Assembly: GCA_946807835.1 (NCBI GenBank)
Contig: OX327703.1
Span: 7,075,501 to 7,139,500 of the forward strand
Reading direction: 5' to 3'
Origin: Ailanthus altissimus
Lineage: Eukaryota; Streptophyta; Magnoliopsida; Sapindales; Simaroubaceae
Length of the DNA stretch: 64,000 nucleotides
This document shows, one piece after another, positions 36,656 through 50,088 of this stretch (the first letter of the stretch is position 1; every line of letters starts with the position of its first letter). Under the pieces are notes generated by a model, which was given only the letters and a program-made list of their open reading frames with translations, had not been told where the DNA came from and searched no databases. Made by a program: the position numbers and the translations under genes.

Positions 36656-37394
36656 CACTATTACAAAAATTACATTCACTAAAGCTAAGTTAGCGTCAGT
36701 AAAGGGTTTCACTGACACTGTTTTATAGTGTCAATGTTGCTCGAGTTAAAAAATTACTAACACCATTTATAGTGTCAGTGAATCTCTGATATCATAGTAT
36801 CAATAAATCGCTAACACTACAGTATCATAAAATCACTGATACATAATATTAGAGAATTCTTGTCACCATAGTATCAGTGAATCTCTAACACCATGATATT
36901 AGAGAATCACTGACACTATAATATCAAAGAATAACTATGATATTTTTTAATCTATAATATTTAAATATTATTAATGAAACATAAATATGAATTTAATTAA
37001 AATTTGAAAGTGACTAATGTAAATTTATTTAATAACAATAAAATATTCTTTCAACAAAAATTCAAATTACATTTGATATTTCCAAATAAATGATAAATAA
37101 TTAAGTGTATAAAATACAATATTGTTGAAAGTTAATAAAAAAATATAGTACATCAATGTTACAAATAAAGTATAATTCTGTTATCGAATTCAAATGCAAA
37201 CGATGATGTTACTAACTTTATGGAACACTTTACTTCATTTATAAGACGTTGTAGCCTTAATCTGCAAATAGATATAGCCTTCTCGCATTATGAAATTGTT
37301 TCTTAAGGCTTGGCTAATGCTCTTTGTCAAAACATTAAAAATACTGAAAAGAAAAATACGAGCTTTAGATAGAAAGCTAAAATAATTTTTTTTT

Positions 37395-37640
37395 CTAGAA
37401 GAAATTAAAAATAAAAAATGTTGTTCTTGCATATAAATGAAGAAATGGCATATACTTGTCAAGCACTTCCACCAAACCTGAAGAAACATAAATGATTAAT
37501 GCTTCCAAACTCATCATCTCGAAGGTTACAAATTTAGCTGCATCATCTATAACTGCATTAAATGGACCATGCCCATCCAACCACTTCTGAATAATTTCAC
37601 CTTCTGCGTCATTCAAGATGTTCACGAGTCATTTTATATA
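37395..37640 (-). pseudogene. Captured host exon fragment, possibly PRORP-like
   Basis: A minus-strand frame starting near 37625 contains GEIIQKWLDGHGPFNAVID. The pattern W-L-x-x-HGPF-x-AVID resembles the start of the metallonuclease domain of protein-only RNase P, where ID is normally followed by GAN. Here it is ID-DAA, so the motif is degraded if the assignment is right. The following residues (SLEALIIYVSSG) do not clearly fit. A weak CxxC-containing frame (CISCDASS) lies upstream on the same strand near 38270. The assignment is tentative. Confidence 0.3.
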
Positions 37641-39368
37641 TTATATTCTTGAAGCAATGAAAATCAGCCAATATCAACTATTGACTACCATAATAAAATT
37701 ATTATAAGATATAAGCTAACAAGATATTAGCTATATCAATATATTAATATAATAAAGAAAAGTTGAGCAACCATTATAAAATTATTATAATATAAATTAT
37801 AAAATATTCATCCATTGCATAGAAGATAACTTCTAATTTTTGCCCTCAACCTTAAATTTTGGGTCTAGTTTTATTTTCACTTGCTTAATAGGCTGAGTGC
37901 TTATCTATTGCTAATTTCTCGACATTTCTATTAAATAAGTACAACTAAATGGGCTATAAACATGCCAATGTGCACATCATCCAAAATTTAGTAATGGTAG
38001 AATGATAGTATGTTCATCAATATCATTATTGCCTTGAATGACACTTCATAAAAAAAATATATAGAGAACTTACTGATATAAAACTTCTACATACCAAAAA
38101 AACTCTATTCTTCAACAACAAATTGATGTACCTTGATGACAGTTAGAGCAATTGCTTGGATTTTGGTTTTACCATTGTCGAAAGCTTATCTCAACTCGAG
38201 TACAATTTTCAATTTCCATACCTTGGGCAATTATTCTAGGAATTAATGAAGAAGCATCGCATGATATGCATTGCCTATTCAAGTTTAAGGTCATAAGCAT
38301 CAATCTCATAAAATATACCAAAAAATCACCAAAAAGATCAGAACTAAACGTGAACAACTTCGACAATGGTTTGCGTAACTACATTAGCAGCTCACTCTGT
38401 GTAATGCCATCTGGCAACAATCTATCAAGCAACTAACATGATATTAGAATTTATTAAGGATCAAAATAATAAGTCAATAATGAAAAAGATAATCCAAAAA
38501 AAGAGTATGTCAAGAAAAGAGAAGATAATCCAAAAAGTTTAATAATAATCAATGCAGGACACAAAAACAAAAACTTAAGTTGTGCCAATATTGAATAGAA
38601 CATAGTTGCCAAACAGCTAAATAAAAGTCCATGAGATCAGGGTTGGTTGCCATATCCAACTAATGATGACAAACATAATTTGACTAGCATTACAGAATTA
38701 TAAAAGAAGACCAGAGTTTGGGAGATATATTCCAATATCACAAGTACATGAGAGTTCAAAATGACATACTTCTTGCAAACCAGCATATAAAAAGGGTGTT
38801 TGATTCATATGTCAAATGGAATAAGAAGTTATTCTGATATCACAATACATCTATAACAAACAAATTCGTACACTTAACAAAGCAATATAATATGTCAAAT
38901 AATGAAAAATACGTATATGATAATATCCCTCATTTTCTACAACAAAAAGTCCCAATTTCTATATATTTAGTTGTATTTAATCACAGAATCACCAGAAAAC
39001 AACTGAACATAAGAATTTAATTGCATAAATAACAAAAACATTTGTAAATGATGGACCGAACTATGTAATACATAAAACCATGGAGCAGATATTACTCATC
39101 ACCAAATATAAGGTACCAGTTTTCAGCAATGTAACTGTAACAAAATTGACTAGCAAGAAGATTAGACAAACTTTCACACAAGAAGAAGCCTATTTTTAAT
39201 TAGAAGTAAGGCTTAAGGCTTAAACCCAATGCAATCAAGATCGAGATGAAATACAATGGCAGCGAACTGGATGATCAATGTCAAAATAAAAATCACTAAT
39301 TATTCTTCACTCAAAACTGAAGAAGCACAGTAACAAAATAATCAACAAGAAGCAATAAAAATAGGTAC

Positions 39369-41700
39369 CAGAGCCATGTGAAGGGACAACGATAAGCAGT
39401 GTAATGCAATCCCCAGGTTGAACAACATGTGTCAAAGCCCACACAAGAGCAGTTTCAGGAATCTCTTTTGATGCCTTCACAACAACATCCAAACTTCCTT
39501 TCTCCTGCTTCTGTTGTCACCTCTTGACTCATTGCCATAAAATATTTTTTTGTGCAACTTCTTTATCCCAACAAGCTACAATTCCCAACAGCCATAATCC
39601 CCATATGATTGAAGAGGCTAAAAAAACAAGTCTTTTAGACAGAAATGAACATATCTTGCATTATTGGTGTGCCCCCACCATGTTGGATTCAACCACTTGC
39701 ATCAATACATGCTTAATTGTTCAATTCCAGTAATTGTAGGCATAAAAAATTGAGAGATGACAAGATCCTTTTAACTGATCCATATGAATCACTCAAGAAC
39801 TACACAAATGAACAAACACCATCTTTACCAGCAACAAATCTTTCTAGATTTAGAAACCAAATCTTCAATGTATGTTCAGCAAGTCACTATATACATCACT
39901 CCAAATATATTGTTTTTTATCTTTCAAATCAGCAAGTCAACAGATGTGAAAGAAATAGCTAACACTTTAAGGTGAAAATGAGATCCAAGAACACAGATGG
40001 GTAAATACTAAATCGCAAGATAAGACTAAAGAGAATCTGAACAAATATATAAGCCCTAAAGTAGATTCCATTGCCTCAGAGTCCAGCCAAAAGACTCATT
40101 AAATCATTGAATGACAAGAGCAAAAGTTGTATCTACTATATAAATATTTTTAATTGTATCTATTATACAAATTTTGTAGCTCATTCAAGAATTTAAGCAT
40201 GAATGAAAATGGTACACCATTAATAATATTACTAATATAGTTAGTCATAAACAAATGAAATAAATAGAAGGTCAAGAGTAATTTTCTATAAAAGAAACAG
40301 AGGCTTAGATGCTTTCGGGCAACTTTTCCTTAATAAGGTCTTTCTTTTTGGGATTCAAAACCTTCATTTTGTAACTGAACCATTAACAATAACATGGAAA
40401 ACAATCTTCAAAATCAAAATATACATATATATAATAGATATAATAAATGAAAATGAAACATGCAGAGCCAAAGCCAGAGCCAGAGTCAAAGTAATGAATG
40501 ACAGTACTTCTTTATTGCTCTGTAGGTAATTTATCTTCTTCATGACAGAAAATTACAAGCCCTTTTTGCTTTTCCCATCTTTTTGGTAATGAAGCTAAAA
40601 AATCTTTAAACAGAGAATGAAGTGATTCCAGGGCTCTGCTTCAAAAATCTTGTAATCCTCAACTCCGCTTATATTCCAATATCTTGGAAAGCCAAATTTC
40701 TCTTCTTGAGATATGACAAAAACAGCCACATTTCTATCTAATCAAAAACACCAAAAATTACTAACAAATGAATCAAACCAATTAAAAACCACATTTCTAT
40801 CTCATCAAAAACACCAGAAATTTAAAAAAAAAAATTGCAAATTCCTAACCACTGGTATCAGGATATAAATGCATATTCATAAAAATTTAAATGACACAAA
40901 ATAAAGTATCACTAGAAACTTTTCAATAATAAATTGATAAACTAATCAAACAGTCAGTCCCCCATTACTACCCACAGATAACTTAGTAGAAATGATAACT
41001 AGGATAATCCTGGATTATCTATTTTCTAATGACATTATACACTCTGTTTGTACCACAAACTGTTTCAACTCATAATACACAATAAGAATTTGAACTTTCA
41101 ACACAAACAAGAACGGTAAATTGCAACTCAAAACCCTAAATTAACTAATTCAAAATGCTACCATCACAATTACAACATGGAATCACGAATTAAAGCTCAA
41201 AAACTAATCTTTTTCAATACACAACTATAAGTCGATGGGTATTCCAAATTAAATGAAAAAAAAATCCACTAACAAAGAAAAAGCTATAAGTCGATGGTAT
41301 TCCAAATTAAACGAAAAACAATCCACTATAAGTCGATGGGTATTCAAACAATACTCACTTCAATACTCGAATTTGAAAACGAAAATAAAAATCTAGGGAG
41401 ATTCAATCAATTGATAGTGAACTTACCACTGCTATTGTAGGGTTTACAGTCCACAACCAGCTTTATGTCCTAAACGACCCCTTTCAATTGACAAAACGTA
41501 CCGAATCTAAAATTTTACTGAATTTATCGCAAGACCACAAGAGCGAGATTCGTCAGTGGTTAAGATTTGAGTTAAAATCGGGTAAAAGACGATGCAAAAT
41601 CACAAAGTGTTGCAAGTTCAACGATTGAGATTCGCTTTAAAATTCTTGTTTTTCCAATTCGAACAAGGTTTTGTCGGAGCTATAGGAAAGAATGGTTATT
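39369..41700 (-). pseudogene. Captured 5' end of a plant kinase with N-terminal adenine-nucleotide-hydrolase-like domain
   Basis: The coding exon 39538-39369 (minus) starts ATG GCA ATG AGT. After a 1-nt frameshift it reads KQEKGSLDVVVKASKEIP, then ALVWALTHVVQPGDC and a VVPSHGSG end, closing at a GT donor (39368-39367). This matches the first coding exon of plant protein-kinase-like proteins with a USP/adenine-nucleotide alpha-hydrolase-like N-terminus (Arabidopsis At3g13690/At1g55200 group), including the exon boundary after Ser-Gly. Upstream, 41427 to about 41700 looks like a 5'-leader exon with a GTAAGT donor (41426-41421). Everything lies inside the CACTA element, and the rest of the kinase is absent. 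No function is expected beyond possible chimeric transcripts. Confidence 0.75.
41224..41346. repeat. Short tandem repeat in the captured intron
   Basis: Three copies of CTATAAGTCGATGGGTATTC followed by a variable A-rich spacer (AAATTAAACGAAAAAC-type) at about 41226, 41285 and 41327. Confidence 0.8.
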
Positions 41701-42138
41701 GATGAGGTTATAGAGTTAAGGAAAGAATTAGGGATTTTTTCACATATTAATCGCCCAAACGACGTTTTTTTGGGGTGTGTTAATTTTTTTTAACCCAAAA
41801 CCACGTTGTTATGGGACTATCTTTTTTAAAAAAATTTATAAATAATGCCTAAAATGGTGTCGTGGGCTTTATATTACTTTTATTAATTTAAATTATTTTG
41901 TTAAAATATTAAAAATATTTTTAAAAAATTAATATTATGTTATCAGTATTTTATTGTCACTTTATGTTTCTAATACTATAATATTAGTAATTTATTGACA
42001 TCTCATATTTTTGATACTATACTATCATCCATTTGTTGATATTTTTTTTCATTGATATCATTTAAAAAAGTATTAATAATAATTTAAAAAAGTATTAATA
42101 ACATAGTATCAGTAAAGACCATTTTTGTAATAGTAAAA

Positions 42139-42245
42139 AAAATAAATAAACACTTAATATTATGCATAAAAATGTAAGTAAAGACTTAACTTTATGCATA
42201 AAATCATAAGTGAACATTTGATAATATATATAGAAAACTAAATAG
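42139..42245. repeat. 32-bp minisatellite, right block
   Basis: Continuation of the array broken by the CACTA insertion: AAACACTTAATATTATGCAT, GTAAAGACTTAACTTTATGC and AGTGAACATTTGATAATAT-type units. Confidence 0.8.
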
Positions 42246-43330
42246 GACAAATGACTTTTGCATGACTATTTAATGTGACAAGTGACTTTATTTAAGTGGA
42301 TTAAATGGACAAGTGTCTATGGCAAAAGTCAACAAGTATATAAGTAATGCAGATGTTGCTTTTTGAATTAGAATTTGGCCATATCATTTTCAACAAAGGG
42401 TTTTTGTATGAAAAGCTTTAGCTCCTATTTTGGCTAATAGATGTACAAAAGTAAGTGTTGCTTAAAATAAAGTTTTTAGAAATTTACTAAAGCTATCATT
42501 ATAAATTTTTAATTCCACTAGCATGCAAAACTAGAATTATCCATGAATCTTCTTTAAGGTAAGACCTGCATATTGATTCTACACCGAAAGTCTTCAAGTG
42601 TAAGTAAAAAATGTAATTAATTTACATTTGGTATCTATTTTTTTAATAAAAAAATATATTTTCATTCTATTGAGTATATATATGTTTGACATGTATTAAA
42701 TATTCAATGAACACTATCACATGCATGCACTCATTGTAATGTACTCTAACAAAACATCTAACATTAGCTCATCACTTCAAAACATTGTTGATGGTATTAA
42801 AGATGCTTGTCAAGATTGTAATTAAGGAACTTATATAATGATGAAATGTAGATTTATTCATTTATTTTATTTCAATATAAGAGTTTTGACTTTTAACCAC
42901 AAAAGTTTTAGGTAAGAAAAATATTTTGTAGCTTATAGTGATATTTTGCCACGAACATTTAGTTTTGTCGCTAATTAATATAAGACATTAAACAAATATT
43001 TAAAAAATTATTTAGCCACCAATTTTTCATGACTACGCTTTTAACCACGACATTATTACATTTTTGTTTGTGGTCAAAGGTAGAGATCTTCAATCATGAA
43101 ACTTTAATTCGTGGCGAAAAGTAGTAACATTTATCCACAAATCTTGACTCATGACTTAAAGTAGTAACATTTAAATCTTCATTCGTGACTTAAAGTAGTA
43201 ACATTTAGACACAAAATCTTAATTTGTGGCTAATAAATATTTTGCCAAAACTTTTTACTTCTTGTAAAAGTTTTTCACTTCCAACTATTAGTGACAAAAT
43301 TTTCATGACTAATACTTTGCAAAAAGGTTT
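42245..43330. other. Non-coding stretch with short direct repeats
   Basis: No gene seen. At 43105-43225 three units containing AAAGTAGTAACATTTA, alternating with ACAAATCTT and CGTGAC/ATGACT words, form a short repeat. The TTTGTCGC/GCCACGAA words around 42950-43110 resemble subterminal repeats of DNA transposons, but no terminus could be fixed. Confidence 0.5.
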
Positions 43331-44560
43331 TAAATTAGAAATTTTAAAAAATCATAAATGTAATTATCCTTAAAATTAGTAATTTAAATTTAATTATATA
43401 TAATTTCAATTAGAATTATAATATTATGCAATAATTAAAATAAAAATTTAAATTGAAAATGTAGTAATTATAAGTTAAATTTAGAATTGAAATCATAATC
43501 ATAATTAAAAATATAATAAATAGAATTGAAATATAACAACTATAAATATAATTAAAATTATAATCGTAATTATATGTAATTGAATGTAATTAGTGTTAGA
43601 ATTGATGTCGTAATTATAATTGAAAATATAATAATTAGAATTAAATTTTGTATTTAAAATATAATAATTATAAAAGTAATTAGTATTGAAATTGTAATTT
43701 TATGTAATCACATGTATTTGGAATTAGAATTAAAATTGTAACTACAATTGCAAATGTAGTTATTGTAATTGAAATTTGAATTGGAAATGTAATAATTATA
43801 AATATAATCAGAATTGAAATTGTAATTGGTATGTAATTAGAAGTACAATTGAAATTGTATCTAAATTCAAAATGTAATTGAAATTGTAATTGAATGTAAT
43901 TAAAATTAGAATTAAAATCATAATTATAAGTGGAAATGTAATCATAAGAATTGAAATTTGAGTTAAAAATATAATAAGTATAAACGCAATTGGAATTGTA
44001 TATAATTGAAGTTAGTATTGAAAATGTAATTGTAATTAGAAATATAGTATTTAGAATTAAAATTGAATTGGAAATATAATAATTATAAATATACTTGAAA
44101 TCAATATTGTAATTGTAATTAGAATTGAAATTATAATTGTAAGAGCAATATGAAATATAATAATTAAAATTTAAATTTAAATGAAAAATATAATACTTAT
44201 AAATATACTTAAAATTGTAATTGTACATAATACAAATAGGATTGAAATTATAATTATAATTAGAATTAGAATTAAACTTAAATTAAAAATACAATAATAA
44301 ATGTAATCAAAATCAAAATTTTAATTTTAATTGTACATAATTACAAATAGGATTGAAATTATAACTATAATTAGAATTGAACTTGAATTAATAATGCAAT
44401 AATAAATGTAATCAAAATTAAAACATAATTACAAATAGGATTGAAATTATAACTATAATTAGAATTGAACTTGAATTAATAATGCAATAATAAATGTAAT
44501 CAAAATCAAAATTTTAATTTTAATTGTATGTTATTACATATAATTCAAATTATAATTGAA
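43330..44560. repeat. 1.2-kb low-complexity region, C-poor on the plus strand
   Basis: Built almost wholly from permutations of AATTGAAATTGTAATTATAATTA (as short words AATTG, AAATT, GTAATT, ATAATAA), with very little C on the plus strand. A roughly 95-bp piece is repeated near 44225-44525 (ATAATTAGAATTGAACTTG, AATAATGCAATAATAAATG). The 182-codon minus-strand frame rich in Tyr/Asn/Phe is an artefact of this composition. Confidence 0.8.
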
Positions 44561-45714
44561 ATTAGAAGCTTAAAAACTAAATTGTGAGTAGGCCGAATTT
44601 AATGTACATTTAATTGATTGATTCAATTCAGTTCAATTTTATTTTTTCAATTTCTAATTTTTTGCATTTACTCTCAATTACAATTAGAATTTACAATAAA
44701 AATCCCTAAACACCAACTTCACAACGTCAATAATCCTTCTAATAATCCCACAAAACTCTCAAACTTCACAATTGTTTCCATTTAAAAACTCTCCAGGTCT
44801 CTGGTTCTAGCTGTTTTTAAGATAAAACTGTTTCAACAATAAAAATCCCTAGAATCCTCTTTCATATTTCTAAAGCCACCACCACCTAGTTAGTTACCTC
44901 ATGTGAGTTTTTATAGAACCTTCTGTTTTCATATTTTTTTTTCTTGGTTGTGTACTGACAAATTGTTCTGCTTTTACTTTGTTTTGTTTGGTTAATCGTA
45001 GGGACTATAATACTGAGGTGGAAATAAAGGAAGGTTGTAATTCGTAAAAAAACTTGAAAAGCCAACTCAAACTACAAGACCTAAGGAGGTGAAATTCTCT
45101 AGTTTTTTTGTTCTTTGGTGCTCATTTAAATTGGAATATTGCGATCAAATGAGGGTGTGGTTTGCTATATTCATACAAAAATTGCAAGAATTTTTTAAGA
45201 TAAATAACGTTTCTCAAAGATTTTATATATGCAATATATGTTTCTTAACCAAACAAAGGGTATCTTTTTTTAGTAATCTAAGAGAATTTTACTTAAGGCT
45301 TACATAGTCTATCATTGTGATTGTAACTGGTATTTATCGACTCACAAGTAATTAAAATCTAGTAACAAATCTAACAAACTAAAACTAAAACAAAAGTATC
45401 TTAGAATAGCGGCAAAATAATTTTTTTTTCTTTTTAAAAAAATCCCTCTAACTAAGTTAGACATTTTTATAATAAATTTTAACTTCTCAAATTACGGTTT
45501 TTTTTTTCTCTTTTCACTTTTGAAAAATCTAAATACACAAACACTCGCATCAAATTAAAACTTTGTTTTAATATCCACAAACAACGATTTGCAAATAAAA
45601 ATACCTATATTATTACATGCAAATAGATAATCTCATTTAATCTATTAAAACACATAATAAAGAATTATAGAATTAAAACAATATTATCATAGGCACATGA
45701 CATTTTTTATTAAG
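44560..45714. other. Non-coding; possible leader/intron-like piece at 44690-45050
   Basis: A less A/T-rich stretch includes AAGCCACCACCACC near 44875, a GTGAGT donor-like site (44905) and a T-rich tract ending in an acceptor-like TCGTAG (44996-45001). It looks like a plant 5'-leader exon, an intron and the next exon start, but no protein was recognised downstream. Low confidence. Confidence 0.3.
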
Positions 45715-47939
45715 TATTATACAAAAAAGAGGACTTTTTGTGACGTTTATTAATTGTCGCAAAAGCTTTTTGCAACGGTTAAATAGTTATTGTAATTGTT
45801 GCCAATGTAAATTTTTTACGACGAAAAATATTGTATTTTTCTTATTGTGAAGGTTCAAATAGCCGTTGGAAAAGAGGTCAACATTATTGACTAAAAAGAC
45901 ATTGCGACAACTTATTAGCTATTGTAAAATAGATCAATAAAAGTTTATTAACAAATTTTTTTTTTTTAAAAATTATTTCCAATGTATAAATTTATATATT
46001 TCACATTTTAAAAATCTTTTCATTGAATAATTAACAAAAAAAAAAAAATTAGATAATTTTAATTCCTAAATAAATAAACACAAGCATACAATTAACTTCC
46101 ATAACAAACTTGGACCTTGAGGCAGTTCGCTGAAAAATTTAAAAGGCCATAAAGTTGTAATTACAACATTCATACTTGGATATATAGCTTCCAATGTTAA
46201 TCTTGGTCATCTTGCAAACATTCATGTTTGGTATACACCAACTCTTAATGGAATAACCTTTTTATTTTCAAATTTTACAAAGTTTCGAGTTCACTAAGAG
46301 TGATCTATACAAGGAAAATTACAGCTACCCTTATCTTTAAAATTGTCATATATCCTACCTTTTTTAGAAGATTAGATCAGTAAAATAAACTCAAGCAAAA
46401 GGCTCCAGATCTGCTGTCAGTCTGTCCAGAATTCCATATTCAAACACTGTTCCTTATTTCCCACCAAAGGAAGGTCCTTGCAGCAAGATTTCAGAATCTA
46501 TAATCACAAAGCCATAATAAATCTGCACAGCTACATAATTCCCTTCAACAAAAATCTAAGTTCAAAATAGAAGATTGATTTACTTTACAGCATATAATGG
46601 CTAGAGGATTGAATCTGCTACAAATCAAGACAAGTGGAAATCACATGTTAAAGACTTTGGATAAATTAAGCTGCTGTGCATGAAATATTGACCATTAATT
46701 TGTAATATTATATAGAAAATGAGAAAAAATTCATCTTCTCAATATGTTAACTGTGGTAACTGGTTCGTGTCCTAGAAAATCACTTGTACCTTACATATAT
46801 GTAAATGCTCAATAATTCTTATAATTTAGTATAAAAAACGGAGTATATAATTAGGAATATCATGGAAATTAGATTCAATCTTATTCTTGTCTAAATTGAT
46901 CTCTTTACTCAAAATTAACAATGTTCGAACAGTTTTAATGATTAATATAATTGATAAGATTAATGCATCACAAAATTGCCATTATAGATTAACAAAGCTT
47001 CTAGAAATCTTGTCCACAACTAATGCTAAGCCTATTGCAAATAATGACAAATGTTGCAAGTAAATGGCTTATGCACAAAACTCATTAATCATAAACTTAA
47101 ACATCAACTATACTTAGTTATTTTCATTTTCAAGCTATCAAACTTTTAATAATTTCTTCAAACAGTCATATTAATCAACAAAAGTTTCAAATCACATGAT
47201 GAAATCAATACAAATTGACAAAATTGTAAGATGAAGGAAAAAAAAAGCACACCTCACTCTGGCAATATACATTCAGTAGAAATATCAGTGGCTGCAAGTT
47301 AGAAAAACTCCTACAATGTAATTTACAACTAGTTTAACAATACTATATGCATAAATAAACCCATGAAGGTGATGAGAATTGACAGGACTTAACCCGAGCC
47401 TTTTTAAAGAATTGAGGCAGATTTTGCGATGACATGGTACTAATATACTATTTACTTACACATTTGATACAACGAGGTTACCTGTCTCAATAAAAGTGTA
47501 CACGTGTACTCCAATATACATAAAGATATACAAATACGCAGATTAAGACATTTATGTAGCTATGCATGTCGTGGGCTAATCTCAAAATGTGATGACTGTA
47601 TCACATTGTACGAATTCTTGTGACAACTTAAAAAAAAGAAAAAAAAATGTGAGCTTGTGACTTAGTGAGTCGACATAATCTGAAAATGTTATATATTTTA
47701 TATGTATTGTACATGTATAAATTTATAAAATAAAATAATCATGAAGCTATATATTGAATAGTCAATAAACTTATATTGAAATATGAGCTGTCATAAAATC
47801 TGTGCTAAAATTAAAATTATAACATAATACTGGAGATTTGAAAATCTAAAAGAGTAAACTATCATAAAATCTATTATCAAGCTGAATATATGTAATATAG
47901 CTCTGAAAATATGTACTGTATATATATATTGAAAATCAC

Positions 47940-48090
47940 ATCAAACTTGTACCCGGAAAAAAACTGGTTTAACCTGGCAGAATAACTCACGCACAGGTAG
48001 AGCGGGAGATTTGAGCTGGTTTAACTAGGCGAAATGCTGCATCGCTCGGGCAGAACAAACTAAATTGGTCTAATACGTGCACAGAGCAAC
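47940..48090. repeat. Short imperfect direct repeat
   Basis: Two copies of a roughly 55-bp unit with CTGGTTTAACCTGGCAGAAT / CTGGTTTAACTAGGCGAAAT, less A/T-rich than its surroundings. Origin unknown. Confidence 0.5.
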
Positions 48091-48534
48091 TACACTAAAA
48101 GGAGAGTACGCATGTGGTGGTTCAAAAACTACTACTATAAAATATTATGAAAACATAATTGTTCTAAAATAAATATTTCTATACTGAACATAATCATAAA
48201 CTATATTATAATGAATTCTAAAAATATTTTTGAATATACTAAATAGTATAAATATTTATTTGTATAATTTAATCATAAATAATTATATTAAAAATATATA
48301 TAGTTATCTACTTACGAAAGTGCTCTAATTTGAGTTGAGTCTAAATTTTAAAATCTACCCACTAACACACCTCCTATATTATAAGATGTAAAAATATATT
48401 ATTAATATTGATATATATTATAAATATTAAAATATAAATATTCTAACATCATAAAACTATTATCTACTAAGATACTAGATATAATACTAACTTCCCAATT
48501 TCATTTCTTAAAATCTCTCATTTATTTCTTGTTC

Positions 48535-48690
48535 TGAATTTTTTTTCTACTTCTCTTTTCTCTTTTTTTTTTTTTCCTTTTCTCTTCTCTCTGTTCTCTT
48601 TTTCTTTCTTCTTCTTCTTCTTGTCTCTCACTTTCTTTTCTCTCTTTTTTTTTTCTTCTTTTCTCTTTTCCTTTCCCTTGGCTCACTCTC
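48535..48690 (+). repeat. Polypyrimidine (CT/CTT)n tract
   Basis: About 155 bases almost entirely C and T, including CTTCTTCTTCTTCTT and runs of T, with purines nearly absent. It lies inside the CACTA-like unit, downstream of the captured UGPase exons on their strand. Confidence 0.85.
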
Positions 48691-48939
48691 TTATTCTTCC
48701 TGTTTCAATTATTTCTCTGTGAAATAAATGGTAATAAAGTAGGATATATATACACATACGCCCACCACTTAAATATAATATATATATTTGTTTTTATTTT
48801 TATTTTTTTTACTGTCATGCCACATATATGTCAGTTATTCATACCACCACACGTGCATGACAAGAATGGACTTTTAAACTCAAGTAAATCTGATGAATGA
48901 CAAGACATACATTTACATGTCCAAGAAGTGATAAATTTA

Positions 48940-49611
<672 letters not shown>

Positions 49612-49680
49612 CTAGAAAGAAACAAATAATAAAGAGAGATTAGACTGATGTGCGCAGAGGCCAAAGAGTGAGTTGTGATG

Positions 49681-49708
49681 AATATATATATATATATATA
49701 TATAATAG
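49681..49708. repeat. (TA)n microsatellite
   Basis: About 13 TA repeats just upstream (minus strand) of the UGPase fragment. Confidence 0.9.
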
Positions 49709-50088
49709 GTTTTTAAAAATGTGAAGGTGATAACCAATAGGTAGTGTGGTATTTGCATGTAACGTCCTTTGATTTGACCTATTATTTGATGGTAATTAAG
49801 AAAAAGGCAAAATGAATAAGAAATAGTCCAATCAAGTCACAGAATATACAGTCGAATATGACGCTTAAGTCATACAGTGCGAGCCAAGAATAGCGCCTCT
49901 CTACCCAGAGGTGACATCTTGCTACCTCACCTCTTAACACATAGTTCAATCGCTTCAGCCATGCTTTCTCTTTCTGTTCCCTTACCGTTTTGGATTTGTC
50001 ATCTTGGCCAAAGCAAATTGTAGAAGTCATTTGCGACGGCTATGTTTGCCATAGAAAATGAGGTTGCAAATGGCACTCTCTTGTAGTG

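Larger units (their letters stand above)
36656..42135. mobile_element. CACTA (En/Spm-type) element, 5.5 kb, non-autonomous, carrying host exons
   Basis: The left end is CACTATTACAAAAATTAC. The right end, reversed, is TACTATTACAAAAATGG, so the terminal inverted repeats share ACTATTACAAAAAT and the last base of the right end has mutated. A 3-bp target duplication AAA flanks it (36653-36655 and 42136-42138), as expected for CACTA. Subterminal regions are packed with short repeats such as AGTATCAGTGAATC and ACTGACAC on both sides (36690-36930 and 41935-42110), the typical transposase-binding zones. No transposase gene was recognised. The interior instead holds host gene pieces (37395-37625 and 39369-41700). 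Confidence 0.85.

Noticed and set aside
43680..44228. 182-codon minus-strand frame rich in Tyr, Asn, Phe, Ile
   Set aside because: It arises from the C-poor AATTG/GTAATT low-complexity DNA. Composition alone keeps stop codons rare, and no domain is visible.
49782..50030. 82-codon minus-strand frame near the CACTA right end
   Set aside because: It overlaps the expected subterminal region and I recognise no domain. It could be captured sequence, but there is no support.
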